A stretch of 64,000 nucleotides of DNA from Doryteuthis pealeii (taxonomy: Eukaryota > Mollusca > Cephalopoda > Myopsida > Loliginidae). Location: positions 18,195,154 to 18,259,153 of the forward strand of contig CM042145.1 of NCBI GenBank assembly GCA_023376005.1. Reading direction: 5' to 3'. Position numbers and translations under genes: made by a program. Positions 1 through 10,489 of this stretch are shown one piece after another. Within the stretch, counting starts at the first letter, position 1, and each line of letters starts with the position of its first letter. The notes beneath the pieces were generated by a model. That model was given only the letters and a program-made list of their open reading frames with translations, was not told where the DNA came from and ran no database searches.

Positions 1-725
1 TAAAACTTTCTGATTTTTTTCAGGTCACTTAATTTTGAGTACCGAAAATCGAGAAATAAAATGTAAAAAAAAAAATAATAATAATTTTTTGGAGATTTCT
101 TTTTTACTCATTTCGATAATTATTTAATTAGCTATTATCTTATAAAATAAAAAATTATACATGGATATTTTTCTGCTTAAAGGGGGGGGGATAAATTTTC
201 AATAGAGTTTTTACTCAAAACTTATATTTTTGTTTGATTAAAATAAGGTTTCCATTAAACAGATATTTATTTCTAGAATCTAAAATTTTAAACTTAACAT
301 CAGAATATTTTTATTTTAATTGAATTTTATATATTAATTTTTCATAACAAAAATACTTAATTAAAGTTTTGAAATCAAATAACTGATGCATTATAAAATT
401 CATTAATTGATAAATATATACTGAAAATTTCATTAAAATAGGATACTTCCCTGATTTTTGTAATTTTTAAAAAAATTGCTAATGTTATTTTGTAAACACG
501 CCATTTATAAAGAGCGTTTATGGCCGAACGCGACTGAAATTGACAAAAATCGTTTTAAATGTATTAAAAATGAATTAAATGTGTAATATTATTTTGCCTT
601 TTTATTGATGGTCATTATGTTACTACTTATCGATTTAGACAAAAGTTTGACCTTAAATAATCGATTTAATTAATTTTAATTCGTTTTTTTTTTAAACTGT
701 TGCAGCCGATTTTTGTGCATCCCTA
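1..725 (-). repeat. Long AT-rich interspersed repeat (copy 1, reaches window edge)
   Basis: Read on the minus strand, this block is collinear with 60525-61260. Shared landmarks are ATCGATAAGTAGTAACATAA, the run around ACCAAAAATCAGG, the TCTAGAAATAAATATCT segment and the TCGATTTTCGGTACT end. No coding potential was seen. It is probably a decayed DNA transposon; the family is unknown to me. Confidence 0.6.
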
Positions 726-1740
726 GTCTTAATCAATATGGCGCTATCTACTCAGTAAATGGGAAGCCTCTTAAATTAGTAGACTTGTTCATATACCTTA
801 GTAGCAATATCTCGTCTACTGAAAGGATGTCAACACATAGGTAAAGCATGGATTGCTATTGACAGGATTGATTTACTTGTTTAACGGTTTGCTTTCTTTA
901 AACGGCTCACAGCGGCTCTCCACCACTGCGATCTGGTAATCTGAACATTAGCTACATAAATGAGAGTAACCTCCCCTTGTTTCTTTCACTTGAGGAAGCC
1001 GTTTGTTTTGTTTTGTAAAAACACGGATTTTTCGACAAATTAGGTATACCTATACTTTTCTAATATACAGCTACTCTCATAGAAATATTAACATCTTTTT
1101 TTTTAATCACCTGTGGGAGATTCTAAGCATATGTTGACAAGGATGGTGAACATGTGGAGACTGTTTGAAAATATATTAGAGGTATTCCTATAAGGATGTT
1201 AACAATTTTTTTAAAAAGATGTTAATTAACGTGGGTTCCTCATATCATTGACAGGTTATCAACTATCTGGAAATCTGATCACTCCGATAAAATAAAACGG
1301 GAATTCTGACAAGCTGTAGCTATGTCAGTACTACTGTATGGCTGCACCACTTGAACCCCAAGGAAACGCTTGGAGATAAAGCTAGATGGGAACAATACAA
1401 GGACGCTGCGCGCTGTTTTGAACAAATCCTTGAAGCAGCATCGCACAAAACAGCGGTTATACGGCCACTTACATCCCATCTCAAAAACAATCCAAGTAGG
1501 ACGAACACGACATGCAAGCTAATGCTGGTGAAGTGACGTTCTATGGACTACTACACATGGACAAACCCGTGTACACCGACCAGCAAAAAATTATTTTCAT
1601 TATCTCTGTACGGACACTAGATGTCCTCTTGAGGACTTATCAAAGGCGATGGCCGATAGGGACGGATAGCGAAAGTGAGAGGCAAAGGAGTCTGTACTGT
1701 CTGAATGCTTGATGATGATGATGATGATGATGATTTGTTT
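725..1740 (+). mobile_element. Non-LTR retrotransposon (LINE) 3' end, decayed and interrupted
   Basis: With frame changes, 735-866 reads NGKPLKLVDLFIYLSSNISS and KAWIAIDR. From 1247 it continues IDRLSTIWKSDHSDKIKREF, MSVLLYGCTTW, ATRCPLED-like residues and MADRDG, ending in a (GAT)n tail at about 1711-1733. This is the reverse-transcriptase C-terminal region of a widespread LINE type. The intervening 867-1246 is an inserted element. Stops and frameshifts show it is dead. Confidence 0.75.
867..1246. mobile_element. Element inserted in the LINE, with GGTAATCTGAACATTAG end
   Basis: ATTGACAGG occurs at both edges (858-866 and 1247-1255), consistent with a 9-bp target duplication, and the LINE protein resumes across it. 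The part from about 941 shares its first 70 nt with the palindromic family at 6451. Its core (TTTTTCGACAAATTA, CTCCACATGTTCACCAT in reverse) matches 29370-29660, partly in inverted order. Confidence 0.5.
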
Positions 1741-1794
1741 TGGGGTTGTTGTTTTTTTTTGGGGGGGGGGTTACGGCATAACAACTTCAGCGGA

Positions 1795-2092
1795 TCATGA
1801 AATAAACCCATTCTTAATGGATACTCATTTTTTTTTTTTCCAATTTAACCCATAGATGGGACCCTAACAGGTACTACCACTCCGGGTCAGAGTGGACCAG
1901 GGAGCAATGGTGATGAAGGGATGCTCCACATTCCCCAGACCTCCAGAACTGGAACCTCGTTATCAGATAGAGTTTAACATCATACCTAGGACGCTAAGAT
2001 TCTCAGCCTCCGCTTTCTAGCACATATATGATAAAAAGGGTTGGGGTTGCCATAAGGGCAATAGGGGATGATGGTGATGATGATGATGATGA
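1795..2092. repeat. Interspersed repeat 'GATGGGACCCTAACAGG' family, truncated, GAT tail
   Basis: Shares ACCCATAGATGGGACCCTAA, CAGAGTGGACCAGGGAGCAA and CATAAGGGCAATAGGG with copies at 3757, 6933, 22735, 37870 and 48490. It ends in (GATGAT)n. It has no coding capacity. On the minus strand complete copies end in GGTTGATATGCCGTAAAAC. Confidence 0.7.
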
Positions 2093-2120
2093 TTCCTAAA
2101 ACTCTCCTAATACTCTAGGC

Positions 2121-2571
2121 CAGGGATCACCAAACTTTTTTCTCAGTGGGCTGGATAATTGAAAAAATAATGAGCGCAGGTCACATTATTATTGTGGTCA
2201 ATACTTGCTAGCCAGAATGAAAGCTCTGAGAAAAAGATGTAAAACAAAATTATCTTTCCATGTTATATTCATAGATGAGTGACGTAAGATGCACAAAAAC
2301 AAATTTAACCAACATATTTATTTTCAAAACATTATCAAAGAACACAACATTAGCAGACAGGTTTAGTGAGATTTGTGAAACTGAAGTTTGCCTTTCAAGA
2401 TATCGTCAATGTTTGGTTTGGAATTGCTACATGTAATCAAGAGAATTGCTTTCAAATGTTTATCAGTCAATTTGTTCAATGGATTGATTCCGTAGTGAAA
2501 TCCATTAGGATTTAGTAAACTTAACATGATACGCGTTCCGTACGTTTTAACAAACAAATAGTTTGGTGACC
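2121..2571 (-). mobile_element. hAT-like transposon remnant with transposase C-terminal fragment
   Basis: Starts CAGGGATCACCAAACT and ends AGTTTGGTGACCCCTG, near-perfect terminal inverted repeats of hAT type. The minus strand at 2363-2557 encodes NKLTDKHLKAILLITCSNSK and IDDILKGKLQFHKSH, resembling the very C-terminus of hAT transposases of the GTF2IRD2/ZBED-like group. No clear 8-bp duplication was seen. Non-autonomous remnant. Confidence 0.5.
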
Positions 2572-2726
2572 CCTGTTTATTTACTTTGGTCTAGAGTCAA
2601 TGAACAAAGGAACGAAAAGATATGTTATAACAACTTTTTGAATAAAACAAACTCTAAAAACGCATCTACAGGGAATATATACAGTTCTTATAAGTAGCGA
2701 ATTTTAATCAGAAACCAAGAGCTTCC

Positions 2727-3000
2727 GGTAATTTTCACCTTTATTTGTTAAAATTCCTAGCAAATAAGGCATTTAGAGTAACCTCCCTTAACTTTCACTT
2801 TGAACTAAGCCGGTAGCTATTTTTAAAGTCTCCGTGCGAAATAAACAAATCTTAGAAACTTTTTTCGAAAACAATACAACTGCATGCTTTAACACAAAAA
2901 TATCGTAAAATGTGTTCTTAATAACAATTAAGTTCATTTCAGATAATGCGCACGCACAATTTTATGCTAGGAATTTTAACAACTAAAGGTGAAAATTACC
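2727..3000. mobile_element. Foldback element with 8-bp target-site duplication
   Basis: Terminal inverted repeats of about 36 bp start GGTAATTTTCACCTTTA. The exact 8-bp repeat GAGCTTCC flanks it at 2719-2726 and 3001-3008. The interior resembles the core of the palindromic family at 6451 (AATACAACTGCATG, CTTAATAACAATTAAGTTCA) but with different ends. Confidence 0.8.
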
Positions 3001-3348
3001 GAGCTTCCATTTCAGTGTAATCAAAATAAGCTTTTAGGTGAATCTCATCAACAAGTAAAGATACTGTGGTGTCTTTCTGCACAAGTAACTTAAATTTATT
3101 TTTAATATACATGAGAAAATTGTTATGTTGCTCAATTAAAGGATTCATATATGTTGATAATGTTACTCTTTTAATGGTTGAATAGCTAGGTAAAATTATA
3201 TTTTTGCTGTCCCTTAACAATCTGTGCCCTTTAGGAGAGCAGTTATATAGCAATGAAGAAAATATCATTTCTGTTGAATAATCAAGCTTATTCTGTGTCA
3301 TTAAGTTTAGCTGCTCATATATAAATTTTATTGAATTAAAATATTTGT
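2999..3348 (-). pseudogene. P-element/THAP9-like transposase fragment
   Basis: Open on the minus strand. Recognisable blocks are SPKGHRLLRDSKNIILPSYS (then TIKR) and VSLLVDEIHLKAYFDY. The latter has the acidic residue of the RNase-H-like core of P-element-type transposases. Only about 115 residues remain. The THAP domain and the rest are absent, and the 5' side runs straight into 18S rDNA. Family assignment is from motif memory and moderately sure. Confidence 0.55.
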
Positions 3349-3481
3349 TTGTCATGACTTTTACTTCTTCTAAACGATCGGGTTCGGTCGTCTTCTCCAG
3401 GCGTCGAACGCCGAGGCGGCACAAGCGGCGAACCACCAGGCAGCCCAGCGGCCAGATCCGAGGACCTCACCGGACCGTTCG

Positions 3482-3524
<43 letters not shown>

Positions 3525-3675
3525 GATCGACGCGGGCAGTTGACCCGCGCCTACCAGGAATTCCTCGTTCACGGGGTTGGTTACAGGCCCCGATCCCTAT
3601 CACGGGAGGTGGTTGAGAGGTTTCCCAACCCCCTCGGGCCGGGGCGAAGTCCCCCGCTGATACCTCCAGTGTCAA
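3349..3675 (-). rRNA. 18S rRNA 3'-end fragment (dispersed rDNA piece)
   Basis: The minus strand contains the universal small-subunit stretch TTTGTACACACCGCCCGTC with GAACGAGGAATTCCT upstream and CGATCGTTTAGAAGAAGTAA downstream. The end then diverges (GTCATGACAA instead of GTCGTAACAAGG). GC content is far above the surroundings. The 3' terminal helix and the rest of 18S are missing, so this is a non-functional fragment inside mobile DNA. Confidence 0.88.
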
Positions 3676-3756
3676 TATCAAAAATGACATTATTAATTTT
3701 GATATAAAAATTATATTTTATGGTTTAGCTTGCTGTTGTTCTGTTTCTGGTTTCTG

Positions 3757-4270
3757 GTTTGTTTTGTTTACGGCATATCAACCTCAATGGGTCATTTAAT
3801 GCCGACAAAGTTTTGAAATAAATTTATTCTTAATGGATAACAAATTTTGTTTATTAACTCGTGTTTTTCTATTTAACCCATAGATGGGACCCTAACAAGT
3901 ACTACCATTCCGGGGCAGAGTGGACCAGGGAGCAATGGTGATGAAGGTGCTCCACATTCCCCAAACCTCCAAAACTGGAACCTCACCATCAGATAGAGTT
4001 TAACGTCATTCCCAGGACATATAGGCCCTCAGTCACCGCCTTCTAGCACCCATATGATAAAAAGGGGTTGGGGCTTGCTATAAGGGCAATAGGGTTGGGA
4101 AAATCATATAGGTGCAAGGGCTTGACGTAATCAACCGATTGATCGGAGGGGGCCTCTCGACCGTCCGTCTAGCACAAGATAGGGCCAAAGTGGAGTATTG
4201 CAAGTTATGAACTGCTCATCCACCTGGGTTCTATCCTTAAGCATCCCGTGTCGCCACCCACGGCCAACAC
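3757..4270. repeat. 'GATGGGACCCTAACAGG' family copy with TTTACGGCATATCAACC end
   Basis: Contains the TTTACGGCATATCAACCTCA edge, the GATGGGACCCTAACAAG core and the GCCAAAGTGGAGTATTG and CACCCACGGCCAACA segments. It is one of the longer copies in the window (about 510 bp). Confidence 0.7.
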
Positions 4271-4459
4271 TCTTGTTCTGTGTCCATTTTCTTCATGTTT
4301 TCTGTTAGAGTTTCAAGATTATTTTGGTCATTTACATGATTAGGAATTAGCGAATTTTAGTCAGAAACCAAGAGCTTCCATTTCAATGGTGGAAATACGG
4401 AATGTCTGTCAAGATTATTTTCCTAACCACCCACCAGGCCAGAATTTAAAAAAAAAGGT

Positions 4460-4680
4460 CTTAGGGAGCTACACACAAACCGAAGCTCATGCGCTGGCCA
4501 GTGTAAAAAAAGTGATCTCTTCGGCATTTCCCTTTGGGGCGCCTCAGGCACCGGGCAATAAACATAACCCTGTGCCTCTTAGACGATGGGTCAGACGCTG
4601 CCTGTGGGAACGGCCCCTAGGGACCACGTGATTAATTTTACTTTTATCGTCGGTTCAGAGGCCTAAGCATCCAAACCAGG
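4460..4680. repeat. GC-rich 'CTCAGGCACCGGGCAATAAA' repeat, copy 1
   Basis: Shared with 45826-46020 and 60245-60440: CCTCAGGCACYGGGCAATAA followed by CTGCCCCTTT-like and GTTGCCTGTGGAACGGC-like segments. The ends are partly complementary. The family is unknown; no protein. Confidence 0.55.
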
Positions 4681-5126
4681 TAAATATCTGTGTAACATAC
4701 CTGGGCACATTTTAACAAAGATATACATCCATTAGTGTATTTATCTTGTCTTACTATTCTGCTGAACTGGGTCTGTTGTTTGGTCTGGAATTCTCTCTGT
4801 TCTTCGGATTTGGAACCACTTGCTTCTTAGTATGTGATGTGGCTTAGTTTTTAATTAACGAACACAAGATTTGATGTTTTTTAAGAGCTCTTTATTTTCC
4901 AGTCCAAAGTTAACTATCAAGAAATTGCCTCAGAGGACAGACCACATTTTGTGTCTGTCCCCTCCAAACAACTCTGTCCGTCCATTTCCTTCGAACACCC
5001 CAGCAAGACTCCATAAACTTTCTCACTATCTCTCTTATTCTCACTCTCACCTTGTTCAGAAATCAAGATCAGTGACGTACACGTCTAATACGTCTCTTTA
5101 TCCTGGTTATTTTCCATTATTACACT
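4681..5126. other. No gene recognised
   Basis: An open frame at 4871-5287 overlaps the satellite and has a low-complexity Ser/His/Thr composition with no recognisable domain. I see no coding evidence here. Confidence 0.4.
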
Positions 5127-5640
5127 TTTCAATTTTTCCACATTCGTCCCACGTCAACGCACCGCTGACGTCACACACTGACTACCACACTCATTATTCT
5201 ACAACTACCAAGGTTTTGTATATGATTAAAATCTTTCAATTTTTCCACATTCGTCCCACGTCAACACACGCTGACGTCACACACTGACTACCACACTCAT
5301 TATTCTACAACTACCAAGGTTTTGTATATGATTAAAATCTTTCAATTTTTCCACATTCGTCCCACGTCAACACACGCTGACGTCACACACTGACTACCAC
5401 ACTCATTATTCTACAACTACCAAGGTTTTGTATATGATTAAAATCTTTCAATTTTTCCACATTCGTCCACGTCAACCCACCGCTGACATCAAACACGGAC
5501 TACCACACTCATTATTCTACAACTTCAACTAATAAGGTTTTGTATATGATTAAAATCTTTCCATTTTTCCACATTCGTCCCACGTCAACCCACCGCTGAC
5601 ATCACACACTCACTTCCTCACTCATCATTTTGCATCTGAA
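5127..5640. repeat. Satellite/minisatellite, about five units of 106-112 bp
   Basis: Units start at about 5127, 5234, 5340, 5446 and 5558 with TTTCAATTTTTCCACATTCG. Each has a GCTGACGTCACACACTGACT-like block (TGACGTCA is a CREB-type palindrome) and CAAGGTTTTGTATATGATTA. Middle units are nearly identical, outer units more diverged. Confidence 0.9.
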
Positions 5641-5872
5641 TATCTGTCCAGTTTTAGACCATTTCAGGGCATCCGACGAATCTCTATTTGCTTTCAGCTA
5701 AAAGATGAGAATTTGTTGGTTAGCTTATTGAAGTGTAGTTGATATCTTTAATCAGTTTTGTATTGCTCCGGTAAATTTTATCATAGAAAAAAAAAGATGA
5801 TGCTTGTGTAATTCAAAGGATATTAGCCTCATGAAAAAGTGGTACGACTTGGTGTTTTAAAAGGGTCTGCGG

Positions 5873-6354
5873 CACGGCCTACTAATATATAAGGCCACAT
5901 ATGTCACCATAAGCCGGCAGAATTCTAACAGGCCTATTTGTTTTATAGTCAATTTATGTCTGTTTTCGAAAAATCCTAAAGCACAAACATTTGGTTAGAT
6001 GGAACTGTAAGTTCTCGAGAAATACTCTTTCTCTGTAGTATCATTACTATCATTGTCGATCCATGACCAGGGAATACATTTCACATTGAAAAGGTTTCAT
6101 CTATTTCTGATATAACCTGAAATCATAGATAAATTGTTGGTGTGTTTGTTTTGTATAACTGCATAATTTTTTTAACTATTGTTTTTTGTTTGTTTACAAT
6201 CTTTTATTATTACATTTCTGAAGAAAAAAGACAAGTTTGTATATTTTTAACATTTTTTTTCAAAACTGTCATAAATTGACTATAAAATGAATAGACCTGT
6301 TAGAATTCTGCCTGCTTAGGTGACATATGGGGCCGTATATATTAGTAGGCCGTG
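5873..6354. mobile_element. MITE-like element with about 85-bp terminal inverted repeats
   Basis: Left end CACGGCCTACTAATATAT and right end ATATATTAGTAGGCCGTG are complementary. Complementarity extends through AGAATTCTAACAGG to TATAGTCAATTTATG. The interior is AT-rich with no ORF. Confidence 0.7.
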
Positions 6355-6450
6355 TCTGGGGCCATTAGATACTCTTGGACGTAGTTTGGAAAAATATGGT
6401 GAGAATGCTGATAAGATTTGATGGTGCCTTTGGGGATTATCTTTTCCTGT

Positions 6451-6846
6451 TAATCTGAACATCATCTACATAAATGAGAGTAACCTCCTCTTGTTTCTTT
6501 CACATTGAGGAAGCTTATGTTTTGGTCAGCCATTTTCATTTCACTTAAATCTACACTGAAAATACAAATTTGTTCGAATCAATACAACTGCATGTTTTAA
6601 CACAAAATATCATAAAATGTGTTCTTAATAACAATTAAGTTCATTTCAAATAATGTGCAAGCACAATTAAGAACACATTTTATGATATTTTTGTGTTAAA
6701 ACATGCAGTTGTATTGATTCAAACAAATTTGTATTTTCAATATAGATTTACGGTGAAATGAAAATGGACGACTAAAACATACTGCTTCCTTAAAGTGAAA
6801 TAAACAAGGGGAGGTTACTCTCATTTATGTAGCTAATGTTCAGATT
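6451..6846. mobile_element. Near-complete palindromic element (TAATCTGAACAT ends)
   Basis: The two halves are inverted copies of each other, about 190 bp per arm. Arms carry GAGAGTAACCTCC, ACAACTGCATGTTTTAACAC and TTCTTAATAACAATTAAG. It is the most intact copy. Others are at 9061-9432 and 26571-26809, with ends only at 941, 20815 and 29369. Confidence 0.85.
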
Positions 6847-6932
6847 TCCATAGTTTGTAGGTAAATAGTTTGTTTTTAATCAAATTGTAATTGGTAATCA
6901 ATTTTGCTTTACAGGTGTATTTTGTAGAACTC

Positions 6933-7400
6933 TTTTATCTATTTAACTTATAGATGGCACCCTAACAGGTACTACCACTCGGGTCAGAGTGGATCTGGGA
7001 GTAATGACAATAAAGTGTACTCCACACTCCAGAACTGGAACTTCTTCACTAGACGCAGTTTAACGTAATACCCAGGACACTAAGACCCTCAACCACTGCC
7101 TTCTAGTATGTATATGATAAAAAAAAGGGTTTAAAGCAATAGGGTTGGGACAATCATATAGGTGCTAGGGCTTAACATGATCAGCTGATTGATTGGAGGG
7201 GCTTCTCAACCGCCCATCTAGCCTAAGGGCCAAAGTGGAGTATTGAATGTCAGCCACCTGAATTCCACCCTTAAGCATCACAGGTTGCCACCTATAGTCA
7301 AGTTGGCCCCATTGAGGAAAGAAGGGTTACCCCTTTACAGAGGTGCAGTCGGTGTATTCTTCTGCCCTAGCCAACAGATCGGTTTCGTTTTTTTATGTTG
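6933..7400. repeat. 'GATGGCACCCTAACAGG' family copy
   Basis: Diverged copy of the family at 3757: CCCTAACAGGTACTACCACT, GGCCAAAGTGGAGTATTG and GAGGTGCAGTCGGTGTAT. The short open frame at 7243-7425 lies inside it and is not a gene. Confidence 0.65.
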
Positions 7401-7454
7401 TGGTGAAATAGTGATAATTCAATGAATCATTTAGACGAGGACAGCAGTTGGTTG

Positions 7455-7640
7455 TTTTGTTTTACGGCATATCAACCCTTTTTGGTTTATTCAATGCCAA
7501 ATCAGGTCATTTTGATTTAGGTTGCTTACTGTACCTGCTGTTGCTTAAGTGGTCATCCAACTGAGTATTAAAACAGGCTCATCACTGCTTAACTTTGGTG
7601 ATCTCGCAGCATCCGGTTCTTTTGGTGCGACTTGAAAAAT
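7455..7640 (-). mobile_element. 5S rRNA-derived SINE
   Basis: On the minus strand a 5S-like head (AAGTTAAGCAGTGATGAGCC, matching the 5S internal control region) leads to a tail ending GGTTGATATGCCGTAAAAC. Same architecture as the copies at 13995-14297 and 63300-63500. Confidence 0.7.
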
Positions 7641-7687
7641 CAAAGATTTGTTAATTACTAAGCTTGGCTTAGATCTGACACACGTGC

Positions 7688-7850
7688 CTCAAGGTTGCTT
7701 ACAGTACTTGCTTTTCTTAAGTGGTCACTCATTTAAATATTGAACAGGCTCATCGTTGCTTAACTTCAGTGATCTGATTGGGAATGATAGTCAAAGTGCT
7801 GGATGAATTAGAAGCCTTCCGGTGCTTTCAGTGTGACTTGTCTGTAAGCA
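7688..7850 (-). repeat. Second 5S-like head fragment
   Basis: Contains GCTTAAGTGGTCACTCATTT and GGCTCATCGTTGCTTAACTT, the inverse of the 5S core, with an inserted stretch before the end (TTTCAGTGTGACTTGTC). It has no tail of its own. Confidence 0.55.
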
Positions 7851-7937
7851 TAGACTTGGAAGAGAATGTTATCCTGAATAATTCATTGAATACTATCTTC
7901 TCCTTATGTGGTTAGTAAAAAAAGGATTTCCCCTGTA

Positions 7938-8519
7938 CAGGGTTCCCACTCATTTTAGGAAATCATTTTCCAGGACGTTTCCAGGACACTTAAAATTTTC
8001 CAGGAGAGCACCTGTTCATGGCAATTTCATAATTTAATCGATATTAATCTAATATCGACACATTTAGATAGTTTTATTCTTACTTTTTTTATGATGTATG
8101 GTTAATGAAGTATCTTGGGTTCATTATAGATTATGCCTACATTCTTATCTTGTTCAGTGTCACTTAAAATAAATCAAAATATTGCTACATGATGAAAGTG
8201 AAACTTCATTGGATGAAATCAACAAGTACCCACCCAATCAGAAGCATTTTTACCATTTAATGAATATTTATGACTAATTTGGGAAATCTTTGGTAGATTC
8301 GTGAGCGTTAAAAAAACACAGTCTTTGTTAATTTACTTATATTTGTTAAGTGTAACAATAACATTAATTTTGTCTCAGATAATTACAAAATTTTTCCAGG
8401 ACAAATTAGAAAATTTTTCCAGGATTTGACAAAAAAAAACACTATTTTTTTCAAGGTTTTCCAGTAATGAAAAATTTACATTTTATTTTCCAGGTTTTCC
8501 AGGACGAGTGGGAACCCTG
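7938..8519. mobile_element. Non-autonomous DNA transposon (CAGGGTTCCCACTC ends)
   Basis: Terminal inverted repeats CAGGGTTCCCACTC followed by subterminal TTTTCCAGG repeats on both sides. The 6-bp direct repeat CCTGTA flanks it at 7932-7937 and 8520-8525. No ORF. Length 582 bp. Confidence 0.75.
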
Positions 8520-8525
8520 CCTGTA

Positions 8526-9060
8526 TGTAAGTATCCCAATGGTTAGAGCAAAGGTCCAATAAATAAAAGCTCAGGAAAAAAACTAATTTTGGAAACAGGA
8601 TGACTTTATTTACATAAAAAAAAATTACAGTATGAAAGTTTTTCGACTTTATGATTGAATAGCTTGTTGTTTTTTGTTCCCCTCCATTTTCTGAGAAATT
8701 GTCAGTTTTTTTTAGAAGGAAAATTGAACAAAGAAACTATAACAGCCAACATAAAAAAAGATCATAAGAGACAAACTACAATATTTACATACACCCAAGT
8801 TTGAATACACACGTGCATACATACACGCACACACTTCTCAGACAGGTTGGTGGAGAGCAGTCATGGCCCCCAAATTAAACAGAAAAACAGGAGGGAGCAA
8901 CCATTACATACCAAAGAAATAAAAACTTTTTTTTCACTTAGGCAAATGTAAAGAAAATGGAGGGTTTTCTTGGGCGGAGGGGAATAATAAAATTCAGGTG
9001 TTTAAAAAAAAAAAAAAAAAGCAAAGATTAACAGATACATAATATATATTTCATAAAAGG
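8526..9060. other. No feature recognised
   Basis: AT-rich with several A-runs and a short CA-rich stretch near 8800-8835. No coding signal or repeat recognised. Confidence 0.4.
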
Positions 9061-9432
9061 GTAATATGAAACATAGCTTCATAAATAAGAGTAACCTCCC
9101 CTTGTTTCTTTCACTTTCAGGAAGCCATCTGTTTTGGTCGGCCATTTTCATTTCACCATAATCAATACAACTGCATGTTTTAACATGAAAAATATAAAAT
9201 GTGTTCTTAATAACAATTAAGTTCATTTCAAATAATGCGCAAGCACAATTAAGAACACATTAAGAACAAGATATTTTTGTGTTAAAACATTCAGTTGTAT
9301 TGATTTGAACAAATTCGTATTTTCAGTGTAGATTTATGGTGAAATGAAAATGGCCGACCAAAACAGACGGCTTCCTCAAAGTGAAAGAAACAAGGGGAGA
9401 TTACTCTCATTTATGTAGCTAATGTTCAGATT
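9061..9432. mobile_element. Palindromic element, second copy
   Basis: Same family as 6451-6846. The right end ATGTAGCTAATGTTCAGATT is intact; the left end is diverged (GTAATATGAAACATAGC). Confidence 0.8.
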
Positions 9433-9562
9433 AGCCATAAAAGTCTATCAAATAAGGATTAGGAGGGGGGAGGGGGGAAATAAATAAATTTTAGATCTTT
9501 CTGATGGTCATTTTCCAAACTTTTTAATAGTTTGCCTGGTAAACATGTTATTCTTCAGTTTC

Positions 9563-9567
9563 TCATT

Positions 9568-9600
<33 letters not shown>

Positions 9601-9720
9601 TAAAATAAAATCAAACCAATCAGAAGAGATTAAAACTGGAAGGAGAGAAGGAGGAGGAGGAGGAGGAATCTGTTTATTTGACCAACATAATGAACTGGAG
9701 TGAGGGGGGGGGGGGGTCAC
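9563..9720. repeat. Simple-sequence cluster (A-run, TA, GGA, G-run)
   Basis: A long A-run followed by (TA)n to about 9602, a (GGA)n run near 9650-9666 and a G-run near 9705. The open frame through it on the minus strand is low complexity. Confidence 0.8.
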
Positions 9721-10189
9721 AAAAAGTTCAGAGTGAGACAAAAAATTTTAAAAAAAATAAAAATAACTGACCAATAAATTAAGAATGCCACATCTAACGA
9801 AATAATTGAAGTTAAAAAAAAAGAACAAAAAAAGAGAGAAAAAGAACAAAATGAATCCAAAAAGATGACTAAAAATTAGACACCAATTTAGCCACTCACA
9901 CCCCTCGAACAAAACTGTTTGCTTTAAAAGCAAGGAATCTGCTTTACTTTTAAAAAAGATAGATGGAATGTCCAAAAATCACCGAGCTCAAAAGTATAAA
10001 ACGTTAAAGTGGACATTGGTTTGCTGAATCAAGAATTTCAGAAAATGAAGAAAATTTTCTGAAATGTTCTTCTTTTGGCCAAGGAATAAAATCAGTGGAT
10101 TAAGATTTGGATTAAGGGATAAAGGGAGATTAACAAAAAGAATTAAAGTAACAGAGAAATAAAATATGAGCTAAGCATAGAAGGTTTTT

Positions 10190-10425
10190 TTTTTTGTACT
10201 TTTTGACACTTTGTATTCTGAAAAAAATAAAAATAACGTTCCATTCATTCTTCATTTCTATCTTGGTAAATATAACTTTAAACTTGGTACTTTTTTGACA
10301 CACCTTGTATTCTGAAAAAAAAAATTAATGAATGGAACATTATTTTTTCCCAGAAAACAAGGTGTGTCAAAAAGTACAAAAAATCTCAATACTTTTTTGA
10401 CACACCTTGTATAATAATTTTTTTT
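10190..10425. mobile_element. Mariner-like MITE copies (ACAAGGTGTGTCAAAAAGTA ends)
   Basis: Inverted ends TACTTTTTTGACACACCTTG and ACAAGGTGTGTCAAAAAGTA with an internal AATGAATGGAAC. The same element forms the tandem array at 28216-28975. Confidence 0.7.
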
Positions 10426-10489
10426 TTTTTAAAGTCATTCTCTCAATGACTGATTGGCAGGTAATTTTGTATTTTCTTCACTCACTCAG

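Noticed and set aside
3336..3707. Three overlapping open frames of 78-120 aa
   Set aside because: They are frames through the GC-rich 18S rRNA fragment, not proteins.
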